A DNA stretch of 36,230 nt from Treponema sp. (lineage in GTDB: Bacteria > Spirochaetota > Spirochaetia > Treponematales > Treponemataceae), in the NCBI RefSeq assembly GCF_024696245.1, contig NZ_JAILGZ010000082.1, positions 1 to 36,230 of the forward strand, given 5' to 3'. A model generated the notes under the pieces. The model made no database searches and was not told the origin of the DNA. It saw nothing but the letters and a program-made list of their open reading frames with translations. Every line of letters starts with the position of its first letter. Position 1 is the stretch's first letter. Made by a program: the position numbers and the translations under genes. Shown here in pieces: positions 1-9,656 of the stretch.

Positions 1-2
1 AT

Positions 3-1619
3 GTAGATTTCTGGAGTAACTATCCGGATGAGATTCTTGCAAAGACTCTTGTCAGCCGTATGAGTGATGAAGAACTTTTAGCCCAGATTCTTATGTTTGG
101 ATGGGCCGGGGCAGAACCAAGTGATCTTTTAAATTCATGGGTTATTCAAAGGGGACTTGGCAGTGTTAAGGTCTTTGGATGGAATACGGAAGATATTAAA
201 AAAGTTGCAAAGTCAGTACGCATTCTTCAGACAGAAGCAGCAGGCAGGCCATTTAAGATTCCTCTTTTTGTAGCAACAGATCAGGAAGGTGGCTGGATCC
301 GTCATGTTAAGGGAGAAACTTCTGATACACCAGGCAATATGGCTATTGGTGCTTCCGGTTATCCTATCGATGCATATTATTCAGGTTATTACATTAATAA
401 AGAAATTAAGGCCCTGGGCATTAACATGAATTTTGCTCCAACAGTAGACCTTTATACAGACTTAGGTTCTACAGTAATTGGACCACGTTCCTTTGGTTCT
501 GATCCTGTAAATGCAGGAATCCTGGGAGAGGCCTTTGCTGCAGGTTCCATGGCTGCCGGTGTCATTCCTACTGCAAAACATTTTCCGGGGCATGGTGACA
601 CTTCCCAGGACAGTCACGGTAAGCTTCCTCAGATTATGATTGATGAAGAACTTTTTGAATCCAGGGAACTTGTTCCATTTAAATATTTAATCAAGGCAAA
701 TATTCCGGCAATTATGAGTGCCCACCTTTCATTCCCCATGATAGAAGAAGACGGAACTCCTGCCAGCCTTTCCAAAAAAATGCTTACCGATCTTTTAAGG
801 AATAAGCTTGGTTACAAGGGTCTTATTATTACCGACGACATGCAGATGAATGGTGCAACTTTGTTTGCAGGTTCAGCCCACAAAGCCTTTACCATGGCAA
901 TAGAAGCCGGCAACGATATTATTATTTCTTCAGAAACAGCCACCTTAGGTTCCCAGATCTGGGTAAGGAATCTTGCCCTTATGGAAAGCAGTGCTGATTT
1001 TAAGGAAAGGGTAAGGGAAGCTGCAGAACATGTTATTCTTGCAAAGCTTAAGTATTTTAAAAGCCCGGAAGCAGCCCCTCTTTATCCTGATGAAAAAACA
1101 ATTTACGAATACATCCCTGATAAAGATGGACAGAAGTTCTTTTTGGAGCAGGCCTGCCGTTCAATCAGTCTTTATAAAAAAGGAAGCTTTCCTTACAAGG
1201 CTGGAGAAGAAAGCGTTTTAATTGCCGGACCTTTTATTTCTCTTTTTGATGAAGGAAGAAAGCGTTATCCAGATGCTGATACTTTTCATTTCAGTTATTC
1301 CCTTAAGGAAGACGAAAGCAATTTGTCCAGCTGGAATGCCGACGGTCTTTATTATACAGCAAGACGTTACGATACAATTATAATTACTGTTTATGACAAG
1401 CATACTGCTTCCATTGCAAAGCGCCTTAAGGACATGGGTAAGAGGGTAATAATTTTAAGCATTATGTCACCTGTTCATGTTCTTGAAGATTTTGAATGGG
1501 CAGATACTATTCTCTGCGGTTACAGTTATTCAAATTATTCTTTTGCAGCTTTATTTGGAGCCCTGGCAGGAGAGTTTGAAATACAGGGAGTTATTCCTCT
1601 TCCTCTTGAAGCAGAGTAA
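3..1619 (+). CDS. GH3 beta-N-acetylhexosaminidase, NagZ-like (5' partial)
   Basis: Glycoside hydrolase family 3 enzyme, expected to remove terminal N-acetylglucosamine from peptidoglycan fragments or chitooligosaccharides. Counting from the ATG at 60, the NagZ-type loop KHFPGHGD starts near residue 173 and is followed by DSH, the histidine dyad segment of the NagZ group. The nucleophile motif TDDM lies near residues 258-261. Roughly the last 150 residues form the GH3 C-terminal domain. The ATG at 60 is probably internal: the frame stays open upstream to base 3 and reads ILAKTLVSRMSDEELLAQ, which matches the first helix of the family (lv-x-MtleEKigQ). The true start, and any signal peptide, therefore lie left of the window. 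Location in the cell cannot be judged. Family assignment is firm; exact substrate is inferred. Confidence 0.88.
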   Translation, partial: VDFWSNYPDEILAKTLVSRMSDEELLAQILMFGWAGAEPSDLLNSWVIQRGLGSVKVFGWNTEDIKKVAKSVRILQTEAAGRPFKIPLFVATDQEGGWIRHVKGETSDTPGNMAIGASGYPIDAYYSGYYINKEIKALGINMNFAPTVDLYTDLGSTVIGPRSFGSDPVNAGILGEAFAAGSMAAGVIPTAKHFPGHGDTSQDSHGKLPQIMIDEELFESRELVPFKYLIKANIPAIMSAHLSFPMIEEDGTPASLSKKMLTDLLRNKLGYKGLIITDDMQMNGATLFAGSAHKAFTMAIEAGNDIIISSETATLGSQIWVRNLALMESSADFKERVREAAEHVILAKLKYFKSPEAAPLYPDEKTIYEYIPDKDGQKFFLEQACRSISLYKKGSFPYKAGEESVLIAGPFISLFDEGRKRYPDADTFHFSYSLKEDESNLSSWNADGLYYTARRYDTIIITVYDKHTASIAKRLKDMGKRVIILSIMSPVHVLEDFEWADTILCGYSYSNYSFAALFGALAGEFEIQGVIPLPLEAE

Positions 1620-1689
1620 TATCTTTTAATTTATTCTTCACTTTTTTTGACAGTCCATGTCCCTAGTGTTCATTTTTTCAATAAATCAC

Positions 1690-1695
1690 TATACT
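1690..1695 (+). promoter_or_regulatory. -10 box of mnmG, placed for a leaderless transcript
   Basis: TATACT ends exactly 7 nt before the mnmG ATG at 1703, so transcription would be expected to begin at or next to the A of the start codon. No Shine-Dalgarno precedes the ATG. The -35 is poor: TGTTCA at 1667-1672 with a 17-nt spacer. Confidence 0.5.
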
Positions 1696-1702
1696 CACTG
1701 TC

Positions 1703-3775
1703 ATGTCTTTTTATGATTCTTTTGACGTAATAGTAGCCGGCGGTGGTCATGCCGGAATTGAAGCCTGTCTTGCAAATGCCCGTATGGGACTTAAGACTCT
1801 TCTCATAACACAGACAATCGACTCAACAGGCAGAATGAGCTGCAATCCTTCTATTGGTGGAATTGCAAAAGGAAACATCGTTCGCGAGATAGATGCTTTA
1901 GGCGGAGAAATGGGTAAGCTTATTGACCGTTCCATGATTCAGTTCCGTCTTTTAAACAGAAGCCGTGGTCCTGCTGTTCAGGCTCCAAGAAGTCAGGCTG
2001 ATAAAATTTTATATTCCCAGCTTGCAAGAAAAACCCTGGAAACTACACCAAACTTAAGCACCCTTATGGATACTGTTGTAGATGTTCTTACAGTTGCCTC
2101 TGATGAAAATCTTCCGGAAGGAAGTGACAGTGCTGCAGAATACGGAACAATCCCTGGAGAAAAAAGGGGTGGTGCCGGATATGAATATGCTACTGATGCT
2201 GCAAAAAGCGGTAAGAGGCAGAAGGTTATCGGAGTTGTTACTGAACGCGGCCGTGTAATTCCCTGCAGAAGTGTAGTCCTTACAACTGGAACTTTTCTTG
2301 GTGGAAGAATTTTTATTGGTGAATACGATGCCCCTTGCGGAAGAATTGGAGAAGCCGGAGCCTTTGGCCTTACAGAAAGTTTAAATCGTCTTGGCTTTAC
2401 AACAGGCCGTCTTAAAACAGGAACTCCTCCCCGCATTCTCCGTCATACAGTTGATTTTTCCAAACTTGAGATTCAGGATGGAGACAAGGATGTAATTCCT
2501 TTTAGTTTTGATGATGAAGAAATTGACCGTCCTATGGTTCCCTGTTACCTGGTTTATACCAACGAAAAAACTCATGAGATAATCCGCAGCAATATCGGAA
2601 GGTCACCTCTTTTTTCCGGAAAGATTCACGGAGTAGGACCAAGATACTGCCCTAGTATAGAAGACAAGGTTATGCGTTTTACAGAACGTGAACGCCATCA
2701 GCTTTTTGTTGAACCTGAAGGTCTTGATACAGATGAGATTTATCTTAACGGTTTAAGTTCATCCCTGCCGGAAGAAGTTCAGGATGCTTTTTTAAGGACA
2801 ATGCCTGGTTTTGAAAACTGTACTGTTGCCCGCCCTGGTTATGCTGTTGAATATGACTATGTTGAACCAACCCAGCTTTACCCTAGTCTTGAAACAAAAA
2901 GAGTTGCAGGACTTTTTAACGCCGGTCAGATAAACGGAACATCAGGTTACGAAGAAGCTGCAGGACAGGGACTTGTTGCAGGAATTAACGCAGGTCTTTA
3001 TGCCCGTGTTCATATTAAGGAATGCGGACCTTTATGTTCATCAGCTCCTGGTAACGGTTCTTCTCCTGCCAGTATGGAAGCCGGCCGTTTTATGCCAAAG
3101 CCTGTATTTAATTCAGAAGAGCTTAAAAACTTTGCAGAAATATCTGCTAAGGAAACAGCAATCCTTTCTGAGCGCCTCTCTTCTTATCAGAAAGAGCAGG
3201 GCTTTGATAATTTTAAGAAGATACCTGCCTACCAGCCTCTTATTCTGGGAAGGGACGAAGCTTATATTGGTGTTCTTATTGATGACCTGGTTACCCTGGG
3301 AACAAAGGAACCATACAGAATGTTTACAGCCCGTGCTGAATACCGCCTTAAGTTAAGGCATGACACTGCAGACCGCCGCCTCCGCCGCAAGGGATTTGAA
3401 GCCGGCCTTATCAGTCAGGCACAGATGGATCTTCTTGATAAAAAGTATTCTAAAGTTGATGAAGCAATTGCCATTCTTGAAAAGAAAGCTGATGCAGAAA
3501 AACCTGAAGGCTTTACTGATATTGAATGGACTCTGGCTCAGGAAGATTTTAAATACAAGTACTATATTCAAAAGCAGGATGCCCGTGTTGCAAAAATGCA
3601 CAAAATGGAAAATGCCCGCATTCCGGCAAACTTTGATTATTCAAAAGTGGCAGCCCTTTCTGCAGAAAGCCGCGGCAAGCTGGAGAAAATCCGTCCCCTT
3701 ACTTTAGGACAGGCTTCCCGTATCAGTGGTATCCGTAACAGCGACATCATGCTTCTTATGGTTTACCTTAAGTAG
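1703..3775 (+). CDS. mnmG: tRNA uridine-5-carboxymethylaminomethyl modification enzyme MnmG (GidA)
   Basis: FAD-dependent partner of MnmE (TrmE) that installs the (carboxymethyl)aminomethyl group at C5 of wobble U34 in several tRNAs, in the cytoplasm. The N-terminal dinucleotide-binding motif GGGHAG is at residues 13-18. The family segments [48 protein letters not shown] and [14 protein letters not shown] are all present. At 690 aa it is about 60 residues longer than E. coli MnmG (629 aa). Much of the difference is a glycine/alanine/charged insert at about residues 132-174, where E. coli has only a short turn between two strands. The gene seems to be transcribed alone, from a promoter overlapping the start codon, to a terminator shared with the convergent era. 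mnmE is not in the window. Confidence 0.97.
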   Translation: MSFYDSFDVIVAGGGHAGIEACLANARMGLKTLLITQTIDSTGRMSCNPSIGGIAKGNIVREIDALGGEMGKLIDRSMIQFRLLNRSRGPAVQAPRSQADKILYSQLARKTLETTPNLSTLMDTVVDVLTVASDENLPEGSDSAAEYGTIPGEKRGGAGYEYATDAAKSGKRQKVIGVVTERGRVIPCRSVVLTTGTFLGGRIFIGEYDAPCGRIGEAGAFGLTESLNRLGFTTGRLKTGTPPRILRHTVDFSKLEIQDGDKDVIPFSFDDEEIDRPMVPCYLVYTNEKTHEIIRSNIGRSPLFSGKIHGVGPRYCPSIEDKVMRFTERERHQLFVEPEGLDTDEIYLNGLSSSLPEEVQDAFLRTMPGFENCTVARPGYAVEYDYVEPTQLYPSLETKRVAGLFNAGQINGTSGYEEAAGQGLVAGINAGLYARVHIKECGPLCSSAPGNGSSPASMEAGRFMPKPVFNSEELKNFAEISAKETAILSERLSSYQKEQGFDNFKKIPAYQPLILGRDEAYIGVLIDDLVTLGTKEPYRMFTARAEYRLKLRHDTADRRLRRKGFEAGLISQAQMDLLDKKYSKVDEAIAILEKKADAEKPEGFTDIEWTLAQEDFKYKYYIQKQDARVAKMHKMENARIPANFDYSKVAALSAESRGKLEKIRPLTLGQASRISGIRNSDIMLLMVYLK

Positions 3776-3815
3776 TTTGCTGCCTTTTTAAGTGATTAAA
3801 AATATTTCATTCCAT

Positions 3816-3868
3816 AAAATCATATCTGTATTTCTACTGTAGCAGATTTACAGATATGATTTTTTTTT
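3816..3868. terminator. Terminator shared by convergent mnmG and era
   Basis: A stem of at least 12 bp (3819-3830 with 3849-3860, extendable by A-T pairs to 3816/3863) has a loop that itself contains a small CTACTGTAG palindrome. On the plus strand it is followed by a run of eight T. The U-tract on the minus strand is short (TTTTA), so it should work best for mnmG. Confidence 0.8.
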
Positions 3869-3888
3869 ACAAAAGTACTGCTTAAAAA

Positions 3889-4830
3889 CTATTGAAGGAT
3901 TTTATTAAGGACAAAGTCCTTCTGCCTCCAGTTTTTATCTACCTTAACCTGAAGGTCCAGGTCTACCCTGTAATCAAATATCTTGCGGCAGGCCTTTATT
4001 GATTCAACACGGATTTCCTTTATTTTTGAAGCTCCCTTACCTATAACAATTCCCTTCTGGCTTTCCCTTTCTACGCAGATAGAAGCCCTTACTTCCAGCA
4101 GGTTGGCCTTTTTCATCTGAATGTGGTCTATGCTTACGTAAATACAGTGGGGCAGTTCCTGTTCAAGACGGTTCATTGCCTGTTCGCGGATAATCTCTGC
4201 AATACGGAAGTCTACCTCCTGGTCAGTATAGTATTCTTCCGGGTAAAGTTTAGGGGCTTCTGGAGAAAGACTGTAAATTGCACGTAAGACATCGTTTACA
4301 TTCTGGTCTTCCTTTGCACTCATTTCTATAATTCTTTCTTCCGGAAAATCAGTAAAGATTCTTTTTATAAAGTCCCTGGCATCCTTAATATTAGCTGCCG
4401 GATCCTCGATTTTATTGATTGCAATAACCAGCTTTTTTGTAAAAGGTTTGGCCATGTTTGCAATAATACATTCTTCTTCTTCGTGGGTACGGGTGGAATC
4501 AATTATATAGAGGATAACGTCACTGTCAGAAATCTGGTCCTGGGCAATTTTAGTAAGCTTAAGATTCAGTTTTTTATCACTTTGATGAAGTCCCGGTGTG
4601 TCTACAAATACCAGCTGTCCCAGTGAAGTATTAACTATTCCCTTGATTGCATTGCGGGTAGTCTGGGGTACTGATGAAACAATGCTTATCTTTTCTCCGC
4701 TGGCTGTATTAAGGAAGGTGGATTTTCCTGCTGAAGGGCGGCCTATAATGGAAACAAGGGCTGTTTTTGGTCCTACAGGAGGCATGTCTTCTTCCTGTCC
4801 GTAGGTTACTTTTAATTCATTTTCACTCAT
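3889..4830 (-). CDS. era: GTPase Era, ribosome small-subunit assembly factor
   Basis: Essential GTPase that binds the 3' end of 16S rRNA through a KH domain during 30S maturation. G1 is GRPSAGKS (30-37), G3 is DTPG (77-80) and G4 is NKIE (139-142). The C-terminal KH domain carries VIGKGASKIKEI with the expected GxxG. At 313 aa it is normal length, with about 20 extra acidic or polar residues before the G domain. The G4 motif has Glu where almost all Era proteins have Asp (NKxD), though an Asp follows directly. The gene faces glgX and appears to have its own promoter, with the -10 box 7 nt before the ATG and no Shine-Dalgarno. The start is supported by this promoter geometry. Confidence 0.95.
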   Translation of the reverse strand: MSENELKVTYGQEEDMPPVGPKTALVSIIGRPSAGKSTFLNTASGEKISIVSSVPQTTRNAIKGIVNTSLGQLVFVDTPGLHQSDKKLNLKLTKIAQDQISDSDVILYIIDSTRTHEEEECIIANMAKPFTKKLVIAINKIEDPAANIKDARDFIKRIFTDFPEERIIEMSAKEDQNVNDVLRAIYSLSPEAPKLYPEEYYTDQEVDFRIAEIIREQAMNRLEQELPHCIYVSIDHIQMKKANLLEVRASICVERESQKGIVIGKGASKIKEIRVESIKACRKIFDYRVDLDLQVKVDKNWRQKDFVLNKILQ

Positions 4831-4837
4831 AGCCTTT

Positions 4838-4866
4838 AGTATAACTCAAAAAAGAGGGGTATGTAA
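4838..4866 (-). promoter_or_regulatory. era promoter (leaderless geometry)
   Basis: On the minus strand: TTACAT (-35, at 4861-4866), a 17-nt spacer, TATACT (-10, at 4838-4843), 7 nt, then the era ATG ending at 4830. Predicted transcription start falls on the start codon. Confidence 0.65.
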
Positions 4867-4881
4867 AATACGGCTTTTTAT

Positions 4882-4910
4882 TTGGTATAAAAGGGAATTT
4901 GTGTTATAAT
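4882..4910 (+). promoter_or_regulatory. glgX-glgP promoter
   Basis: TTGGTA (4882-4887), 17-nt spacer, perfect TATAAT (4905-4910), 10 nt, ATG at 4921. The predicted leader is only 3-4 nt, with no room for a Shine-Dalgarno. Its -35 lies 15 bp from the divergent era -35, so the two polymerases should compete. Confidence 0.65.
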
Positions 4911-4920
4911 TTTGGGGATT

Positions 4921-7056
4921 ATGGAATTTATAAAAGCTTTGCCCGGTAAGCCTTTTCCTTTTGGTGCACAGGTAAGCTCCGACGGAGTTAATTTTTCCTT
5001 GTTTTCCAGGAACGGTACCAGGGTTGTACTTAGTATATTTAAGGATCAAAATGACAGGATTCCTTACGCCCAGGTAGAATTTACCCCGGAAGAAAATAGA
5101 ACTGGTGATATCTGGCATGCTTTTGTACCTGGTTTAAAGGCAGGCAGCTTGTATTTATATCAGGTAGACGGTCCCTTTGAACCTCAGAAAGGCCATAGAT
5201 TTAACTTTAATCAGTACCTTTTAGACCCTTACGCAAAAGCTCTTACTGCAACTCCTATTTTTGCCAACATCCCGTCTAATTACAAGCCTCCTTTTGATAA
5301 GGATGACATAAAGCTTTTTAAAATGGACAGGGACCACGATTTTCCAAAGTGTGTAGTTGTAGACAATGAAGACTTTGACTGGGAAGGGGATAAGCCTATA
5401 AACCGTTCCATGAGCGAAACGGTTATTTACGAAACTCATGTAAAGGGTTTTACAGCCCAGCCTGAATGTGGTGTTAATGAACCGGGAACCTATGCCGGCT
5501 TTACAGAAAAAATATCCTATCTTAAATACCTTAACATTACTGCAGTAGAACTTCTTCCTGTATTTGAATTTGATGAAACTGAAAACTCAAATATAAATAT
5601 GAGGACAGGGGAGCGTCTTAAAAATTACTGGGGCTATTCTACGGTAAACTTCTTTTCTCCAAAGGCAGGTTATGCAGCAGATAAGAGACCGGGAGCCTGC
5701 GTAAACGAATTTAAGAATCTTGTAAAGCAGCTTCACAAAAACGGAATAGAAATAATCCTGGATGTTGTATTCAATCATACAGCAGAAGGAAATGAACACG
5801 GGGTTGCCTTAAGCTTCAGGGGCCTGGACAATTCAATCTACTATAATCTTGTAGCCAACCACAAGGAATACTACATGAACTTCTCCGGCTGTGGAAATAC
5901 CTTTAACTGTAATCAGCCGGTTGTGCGTCAATATATTCTGGACTGTCTCCGCTACTGGGTAAGTGAATATCATATAGACGGCTTCAGGTTTGACCTTGCA
6001 TCCATTTTAAGCAGGGCAGAAGACGGCCGCATTTTAAGTGATTCACCTTTAACAATAGAAATCAGTGAAGACCCTCTTTTACGTAATACAAAAATTATTG
6101 CAGAACCGTGGGATGCAGGTGGAGCATATCAGCTGGGTAACTTCCCCGGCTCAAGATGGGCTGAATGGAATGACCGCTTCCGTGATGACATCCGCAGATT
6201 CTGGAGGGGAGACGATAATATTTCTACTGGAGCTGCCACCCGTATTGCCGGTTCCAGTGATATTTTTGCCCACGAAGGAAAAGGTCCTTTAGCTTCCATA
6301 AATTATGTTACCTGCCATGACGGTTTTACCATGAATGACCTGGTAAGTTATAACGGAAAGCATAACGAAGAAAACGGTGAAGGCAATCGTGACGGTAATG
6401 ATTCCAACTGGAGTTATAACCACGGTTTTGAAGGAGCTACTGCCAATCCTCAGGTAGAACGTCAGCGTAACAAGCAGGTCCGTAATTTTATCCTGACCCT
6501 TCTTATTTCTCAGGGTACTCCTATGATTTTAGGTGGTGATGAATTCCGCAGGGGTCAGCAGGGAAACAATAATGCCTACTGTCAGGACAATCCAATTAGC
6601 TGGTATGACTGGAACTGCTGCAGTATGAATGCAGACATTATGGAGTTTACCCGCCGTGCCATTGAGTTCAGGCTTACCCACCAGGTTTTCAGACGTTCTG
6701 AGTTTTTTAGAGGGGGGACTACTATGAGTCCTCCTGACATTCAGTGGTTTGCTCCAGACGGCAAGGCTCCTGACTGGAATAAAATATCCCGCTTTGTAGC
6801 TTTTAAACTGAATGAAAATGACTGTAAAAAAGATGACGGAAGCGATGACAATGATTTTTACATTGCCATGAATGCCGACCGTCAGGATGTTCTTGTAACC
6901 CTGCCTGTTCTTGAAAATAAAAAGAAGTGGCACAGGGTAGCAGATACATCTGATGAAGTACTGCCATTTGTAAAAAAAGGAGAAGCAGAGCTGCTTCGTT
7001 CCCAGGGACGCTATGTTGTTCCAAGCGGATCCTTAATAATATTAATAGCCAAGTAA
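4921..7056 (+). CDS. glgX: Glycogen debranching enzyme GlgX (GH13, isoamylase type)
   Basis: Hydrolyses alpha-1,6 branches of phosphorylase-limit glycogen or dextrin. An N-terminal CBM48-like beta domain spans about residues 1-130, followed by the GH13 catalytic barrel. Region I is DVVFNHT, region II GFRFDLAS with nucleophile Asp358, region III IIAEPWD with acid Glu395, and region IV VTCHDG with His466/Asp467. Length of 711 aa fits GlgX. I place the start at ATG 4921 rather than the in-frame TTG 9 nt upstream, because TTG 4912 sits between the -10 box and the expected transcription start. The gene is followed 21 nt later by glgP, making a two-gene glycogen breakdown operon. No signal peptide; cytoplasmic. 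Confidence 0.95.
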   Translation: MEFIKALPGKPFPFGAQVSSDGVNFSLFSRNGTRVVLSIFKDQNDRIPYAQVEFTPEENRTGDIWHAFVPGLKAGSLYLYQVDGPFEPQKGHRFNFNQYLLDPYAKALTATPIFANIPSNYKPPFDKDDIKLFKMDRDHDFPKCVVVDNEDFDWEGDKPINRSMSETVIYETHVKGFTAQPECGVNEPGTYAGFTEKISYLKYLNITAVELLPVFEFDETENSNINMRTGERLKNYWGYSTVNFFSPKAGYAADKRPGACVNEFKNLVKQLHKNGIEIILDVVFNHTAEGNEHGVALSFRGLDNSIYYNLVANHKEYYMNFSGCGNTFNCNQPVVRQYILDCLRYWVSEYHIDGFRFDLASILSRAEDGRILSDSPLTIEISEDPLLRNTKIIAEPWDAGGAYQLGNFPGSRWAEWNDRFRDDIRRFWRGDDNISTGAATRIAGSSDIFAHEGKGPLASINYVTCHDGFTMNDLVSYNGKHNEENGEGNRDGNDSNWSYNHGFEGATANPQVERQRNKQVRNFILTLLISQGTPMILGGDEFRRGQQGNNNAYCQDNPISWYDWNCCSMNADIMEFTRRAIEFRLTHQVFRRSEFFRGGTTMSPPDIQWFAPDGKAPDWNKISRFVAFKLNENDCKKDDGSDDNDFYIAMNADRQDVLVTLPVLENKKKWHRVADTSDEVLPFVKKGEAELLRSQGRYVVPSGSLIILIAK

Positions 7057-7077
7057 TGTAATTGAACGGAGGAGTAT

Positions 7078-9525
7078 ATGAAGTTTGATGCAGAAGAGTT
7101 TAAGGTTAATCTTACAGCCAGATTAAGAAGACAGTATGGAAAGGATTTTTCCCAGGCCACAAAGCATGACTTGTTTGATGCTGTAAGTGCCAGTGCTCTT
7201 GAAATCATTATGCCTAACTGGATGGAAACCAGGAGGGAATATGAAGCAAAAGAAACAAAACAGCTTTATTATCTTAGTGCTGAATTTCTTATGGGCCGTG
7301 CCCTTTCAAATAATCTTATTAATGCAGGAATCATGGAAGGTGTTAAGGAAGTTCTTAAGGGACTTAACGTTAACATTGATATGATAGAAGACGAAGAGCC
7401 GGATGCCGGTCTTGGTAACGGTGGTCTTGGCCGTCTTGCAGCCTGCTTCCTGGATTCCCTGGCAACCCTGGAATATCCTGGACATGGTTATGGTATCCGT
7501 TATGAATACGGTATGTTTGAACAGCATATTATTGACGGACAGCAGGTAGAGTTCCCTGACAACTGGCTTAAGCACCGTGACCCTTGGGAAGTAAAACGTT
7601 CAGACCTTTCAGTTACAGTACGTTTTGGTGGAGACATTAAATACGGAAAAACTCCTGACGGACAGGACCGCTTTTATATAGAAAATGCAGAAGAAATTAC
7701 TGCTACTCCTTATGATATGCCTGTTGTAGGTTATGGCTGCAATACAGTAAATACCCTCCGTCTCTGGCAGGCTTCTTCTCCAAACGGATTTGACCTTCAG
7801 CTCTTTAATGATTCCCAGTATCAGCGTGCCGTTGAACGCCAGAACAATGCAGAAAACATTTCCCGCGTTCTTTATCCAAATGATAACGGACCTATGGGTA
7901 AGGAACTCCGCTTACGCCAGCAGTATTTCTTTACATCTGCATCCCTTCAGGACCTGGTACGTCAGTTTGTAATTCAGCATGGAACAGATTTTTCTCAGTT
8001 CCCTAAGTATCATGTAATTCAGCTTAACGATACTCATCCTGTAGTTGCAATTCCTGAACTTATGCGCATCCTTATTGATGAATACAATGTGGGCTGGGAT
8101 AATGCCTGGTCAGTAGTTCAGAAGACTTTTGCCTATACAAACCATACTATTCTTGCAGAAGCTCTTGAAAAGTGGCCTATTGAAATCTTCCAGCGCCTTC
8201 TTCCTAGAGTTTACCAGATTCTTGAAGAAATCAACCGCCGCTTTATTATTGAACTCCGCCAGAAATTCCCTGATGATTATTACAATCAGAACCACATGGC
8301 TATTATTCACGACGGTAAGGTTTACATGGCCTGGCTTGCAATTCACAGCTGCTTCAGTGTAAACGGTGTTGCTGAACTTCATACAAAGATTCTTAAGGAA
8401 CAGGAACTTAAGAGCTGGGCTTTGATTTATCCTGAAAAATTCAACAACAAGACAAATGGTGTTACTCAGAGACGCTGGCTTTTAAGCTCAAATCCTGAAC
8501 TTGCTGAATTTATTACAAAGAGAATCGGACATGGCTGGGAAAAAGAACTTTCCCTTCTTAAGGGTCTTGAAAAATATGCAGATGATGACGCTTCTCTTGA
8601 AGAACTTATTACCATTAAGCATCATAACAAGGAACGTCTTGCTGAATACCTTAAGCATACTCAGAATGAATTCCTTGATCCTGATTCAATTTTTGATACT
8701 CAGGTAAAGCGCCTTCATGAATATAAGAGACAGCTTCTTAATGTCCTTCACATCATGTACCTTTACAACAAGATTGTAGAAGATCCTTCATATAATCCTC
8801 CTGCCCGTACCTTTATTTTTGGTGCAAAGGCAGCTTCCGGATACCGCCGTGCAAAGGCAATCATCAAGCTTATTAATTCCGTAGCAGACAGGGTTAACAA
8901 TGACCGTCGTGTTGGTGGAAAGCTCAGGGTTGTATTTGTAGAAAACTACCGCGTTTCTGTTGCAGAAAAAATTATTCCTGCCAGTGATGTTTCAGAACAG
9001 ATTTCTACTGCAGGTTATGAAGCTTCCGGTACATCAAACATGAAGTTTATGATGAACGGAGCCCTTACTCTTGGTACTCTTGATGGTGCAAATATAGAAA
9101 TCGTAGAAGAAGCAGGTCAGGATAATGCCTTTATCTTTGGTCTTACTGCAGATGAAATCATAAAGATTAATGAGGAACATTCTTATAATCCTCAGAAATA
9201 TCTTGACCGTTCTCCGGCTCTTGCAAAAGTTGTACATCAGCTTGTTGATGGAACCTATGATTCAACAGGCCACCTTTTTGAAGAAATCCATAACTCTCTT
9301 GTTTATGGTGTTGAAGGTCAGAGGGCAGATATTTACTACATCCTGGCAGACTTTGATGCCTATGTTAAAGCTCAGGAAAAGGTAGCTGCAGCTTATGCAG
9401 ATAAAAAAGCCTGGGCAAGAAAAGCCCTTATTAACATTGCAAACTCCGGTAAGTTCTCTTCTGACAGAACTATTGAAGATTACACAAGGGATATCTGGCA
9501 CTTAAAGAAGGTTACTATTAAATAA
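7078..9525 (+). CDS. glgP: Glycogen/maltodextrin phosphorylase (GT35)
   Basis: Releases glucose-1-phosphate from alpha-1,4-glucan ends using phosphate and pyridoxal phosphate. The PLP-binding signature EASGTSNMKFMMNGALTLGTLDGAN is present with the Schiff-base Lys near residue 656. Other family segments include GNGGLGRLAACFLDSLATL, QLNDTHP, KTNGVTQRRWLLSSNP and RLHEYKRQLLN. At 815 aa it is full length. A strong Shine-Dalgarno, GGAGGAG at 7068-7074, precedes ATG 7078, and the short gap after glgX argues for co-transcription. It supplies linear-chain phosphorolysis while GlgX removes the branches. Glycogen versus maltodextrin preference cannot be read from the sequence. Confidence 0.97.
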   Translation: MKFDAEEFKVNLTARLRRQYGKDFSQATKHDLFDAVSASALEIIMPNWMETRREYEAKETKQLYYLSAEFLMGRALSNNLINAGIMEGVKEVLKGLNVNIDMIEDEEPDAGLGNGGLGRLAACFLDSLATLEYPGHGYGIRYEYGMFEQHIIDGQQVEFPDNWLKHRDPWEVKRSDLSVTVRFGGDIKYGKTPDGQDRFYIENAEEITATPYDMPVVGYGCNTVNTLRLWQASSPNGFDLQLFNDSQYQRAVERQNNAENISRVLYPNDNGPMGKELRLRQQYFFTSASLQDLVRQFVIQHGTDFSQFPKYHVIQLNDTHPVVAIPELMRILIDEYNVGWDNAWSVVQKTFAYTNHTILAEALEKWPIEIFQRLLPRVYQILEEINRRFIIELRQKFPDDYYNQNHMAIIHDGKVYMAWLAIHSCFSVNGVAELHTKILKEQELKSWALIYPEKFNNKTNGVTQRRWLLSSNPELAEFITKRIGHGWEKELSLLKGLEKYADDDASLEELITIKHHNKERLAEYLKHTQNEFLDPDSIFDTQVKRLHEYKRQLLNVLHIMYLYNKIVEDPSYNPPARTFIFGAKAASGYRRAKAIIKLINSVADRVNNDRRVGGKLRVVFVENYRVSVAEKIIPASDVSEQISTAGYEASGTSNMKFMMNGALTLGTLDGANIEIVEEAGQDNAFIFGLTADEIIKINEEHSYNPQKYLDRSPALAKVVHQLVDGTYDSTGHLFEEIHNSLVYGVEGQRADIYYILADFDAYVKAQEKVAAAYADKKAWARKALINIANSGKFSSDRTIEDYTRDIWHLKKVTIK

Positions 9526-9551
9526 GTAAGCCTTACAGGTACAGCTTTAGT

Positions 9552-9589
9552 CACAGCCGCAGCAGGTAGTTGCGGCTGTGTTTTTTTTT
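9552..9589 (+). terminator. Rho-independent terminator of glgX-glgP
   Basis: Perfect 10-bp stem CACAGCCGCA (9552-9561) with TGCGGCTGTG (9571-9580), 9-nt loop, followed by nine T. Confidence 0.93.
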
Positions 9590-9629
9590 CCAGGTACCTT
9601 GTTTTTAAGACTTTTTTTTCAATAAGAGT

Positions 9630-9650
9630 TATAATAAACTAAAACGGAGG
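9630..9650 (+). promoter_or_regulatory. -10 box and ribosome binding site of the 185-aa gene
   Basis: TATAAT at 9630-9635 and GGAGG at 9646-9650, 6 nt before ATG 9657. No convincing -35 is seen. It lies directly after the glgP terminator and so opens a new unit. Confidence 0.5.
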
Positions 9651-9656
9651 TAAAAA

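Noticed and set aside
60-62. ATG as the start of the GH3 gene
   Set aside because: The frame is open to the window edge, and the upstream residues form the conserved first helix of the family. The gene is cut by the window.
1647-1652. Perfect TTGACA as the -35 of mnmG
   Set aside because: It is 37 nt from the TATACT box, far outside the 16-18 nt range, and no other -10 lies at the right distance.
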